Source: an uncultured Bacillota bacterium (GTDB lineage Bacteria > Bacillota > Clostridia > Oscillospirales > Oscillospiraceae). From it: DNA of 35,810 nucleotides. This document shows, piece after piece, positions 35,064-35,810 of this stretch. The notes beneath the pieces are model-generated. The model was not told where the DNA came from. It was given only the letters and a program-made list of their open reading frames with translations, and did no database searches. Location: the NCBI GenBank assembly GCA_947172355.1, contig CAMWBA010000012.1:1-35810 (forward strand), read 5' to 3'. How positions within the stretch are numbered: the stretch's first letter is position 1; each line of letters begins with the position of its first letter. The translations under genes were made by a program, and so were the position numbers.

Positions 35064-35213
35064 ATGACGGAAGCAGAGCGTCAGGACACCCGGAAAGCAA
35101 TGGCGTTTGACCTGTGCCACATCGTCGATGAAAACCCCGCGCAGGAGACCTATACGGCGGAAGAAGTGAAAAAGCTGATCACCGTATATGTTTTCTCCTC
35201 AGGCCAGAAGTGA
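35064..35213 (+). CDS. Putative 49-aa protein of unknown function
   Basis: MTEAERQDTRKAMAFDLCHIVDENPAQETYTAEEVKKLITVYVFSSGQK; strong SD AAAGGAGGA with ~8-nt spacing. Below the track cutoff. Confidence 0.65.
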   Translation: MTEAERQDTRKAMAFDLCHIVDENPAQETYTAEEVKKLITVYVFSSGQK

Positions 35214-35281
35214 CGAACGCCAGGGCTGGGCAGCCGGCCCTGCATTCCACAACGAAACAAACAGATATGGAGGAGATCACC

Positions 35282-35810
35282 ATGGATTATCAAGCCCTTT
35301 ACCAGCAGAAGCTGACCACCCCGGAGCAGGCCGTCAAGGCGGTCAAATCGGGAGACTGGGTGGACTACGGCTGGTGCACCAACCACCCTGTGGCCCTGGA
35401 CCGCGCCCTGGCCGCCCGAAAGGACGAGCTCACCGATGTGAAGGTGCGCGGCGGCGTCACCATGTGGATGCCTGAGATTGCCAAAGCGGAGGATGCCGGG
35501 GAGCATTTCACCTGGAACTCCTGGCACTGTTCCGGTGTGGACCGGAAGATCATCGGCAAGGGAATGGGCTTTTTCGCCCCCATGCGCTACTCGGAACTGC
35601 CCCGGTTTTACCGGGAGAACGTGACTGTGGACGTGGCCATGATCCAGGTCACCCCCATGGACAGCCACGGCAATTTCAGCTATGCTCTGGCCGCCTCCCA
35701 CCTGGCCGACATGCTGGACAAGGCTAAAATCATCATTCTGGAGGTCAACCAGAACCTGCCCTGGGTCTACGGCCTCACCGGCAGCGAGATCAACATCGCC
35801 GACGTGGACT
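35282..35810 (+). CDS. Butyryl-CoA:acetate CoA-transferase-like (acetyl-CoA hydrolase/transferase family), truncated by the window edge
   Basis: MDYQALYQQKLTTPEQAVKAVKSGDWVDYGWCTNHPVALDRALAARKDELTDVKVRGGVTMWMPE…HFTWNSWHCSGVDRK…YSELPRFYRENVTVDVAMIQVTPMDSHGNFSYALAAS; SD GGAGGAG. Absent from the track because it has no stop. Confidence 0.87.
   Translation, partial: MDYQALYQQKLTTPEQAVKAVKSGDWVDYGWCTNHPVALDRALAARKDELTDVKVRGGVTMWMPEIAKAEDAGEHFTWNSWHCSGVDRKIIGKGMGFFAPMRYSELPRFYRENVTVDVAMIQVTPMDSHGNFSYALAASHLADMLDKAKIIILEVNQNLPWVYGLTGSEINIADVD

Noticed and set aside
33913-35100. 395-aa minus-strand ORF antisense to the helicase
   Set aside because: Gly/Leu-rich complement of the Lys/Pro-rich helicase tail; composition artefact.
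1-35810. CRISPR array, intact prophage or complete mobile element
   Set aside because: No regularly spaced direct repeats, cas genes, integrase or complete transposase seen; only short remnants near 1.3-1.7 kb.

Overview
This 35.8 kb window is mostly a bacterial housekeeping region. Product set, promoter style and codon bias suggest a butyrate-producing, spore-forming Clostridia/Oscillospiraceae-like genome; that placement is inference. The core is a minus-strand block gdpP - rplI - dnaB - [three paralogous membrane proteins] - tilS - hpt - ftsH - tRNA-Arg(CCG). It is followed by ilvE, an NfnA/NfnB-type bifurcating oxidoreductase pair, a 5'-nucleotidase, asparaginase, rfbA, a TAXI-TRAP transporter, a Cu/Zn-SOD-like protein, a GlgX-type debranching enzyme, a bactofilin, a DAACS symporter, mntP behind a yybP-ykoY riboswitch, ktrAB-like K+ uptake genes, shikimate kinase, a DEAD-box helicase, and a butyryl-CoA:acetate CoA-transferase-like gene cut by the right edge. 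The least explained items are: (1) three tandem paralogs (3 TM plus an extracytoplasmic domain) inside the dnaB-tilS operon, with a 21-aa ORF between two of them; (2) a divergent pair of 'SIAMEELxLSH' proteins at the left edge with mirror-image sigma-K-like promoters; (3) a long inverted repeat at the predicted 5' end of the ilvE mRNA; (4) a terminator-like hairpin between the TRAP promoter and its first gene; and (5) a decayed CHAP gene and an IS3-like transposase remnant next to the 3' end of the tRNA. All calls come from reading the sequence; no database searches were run.
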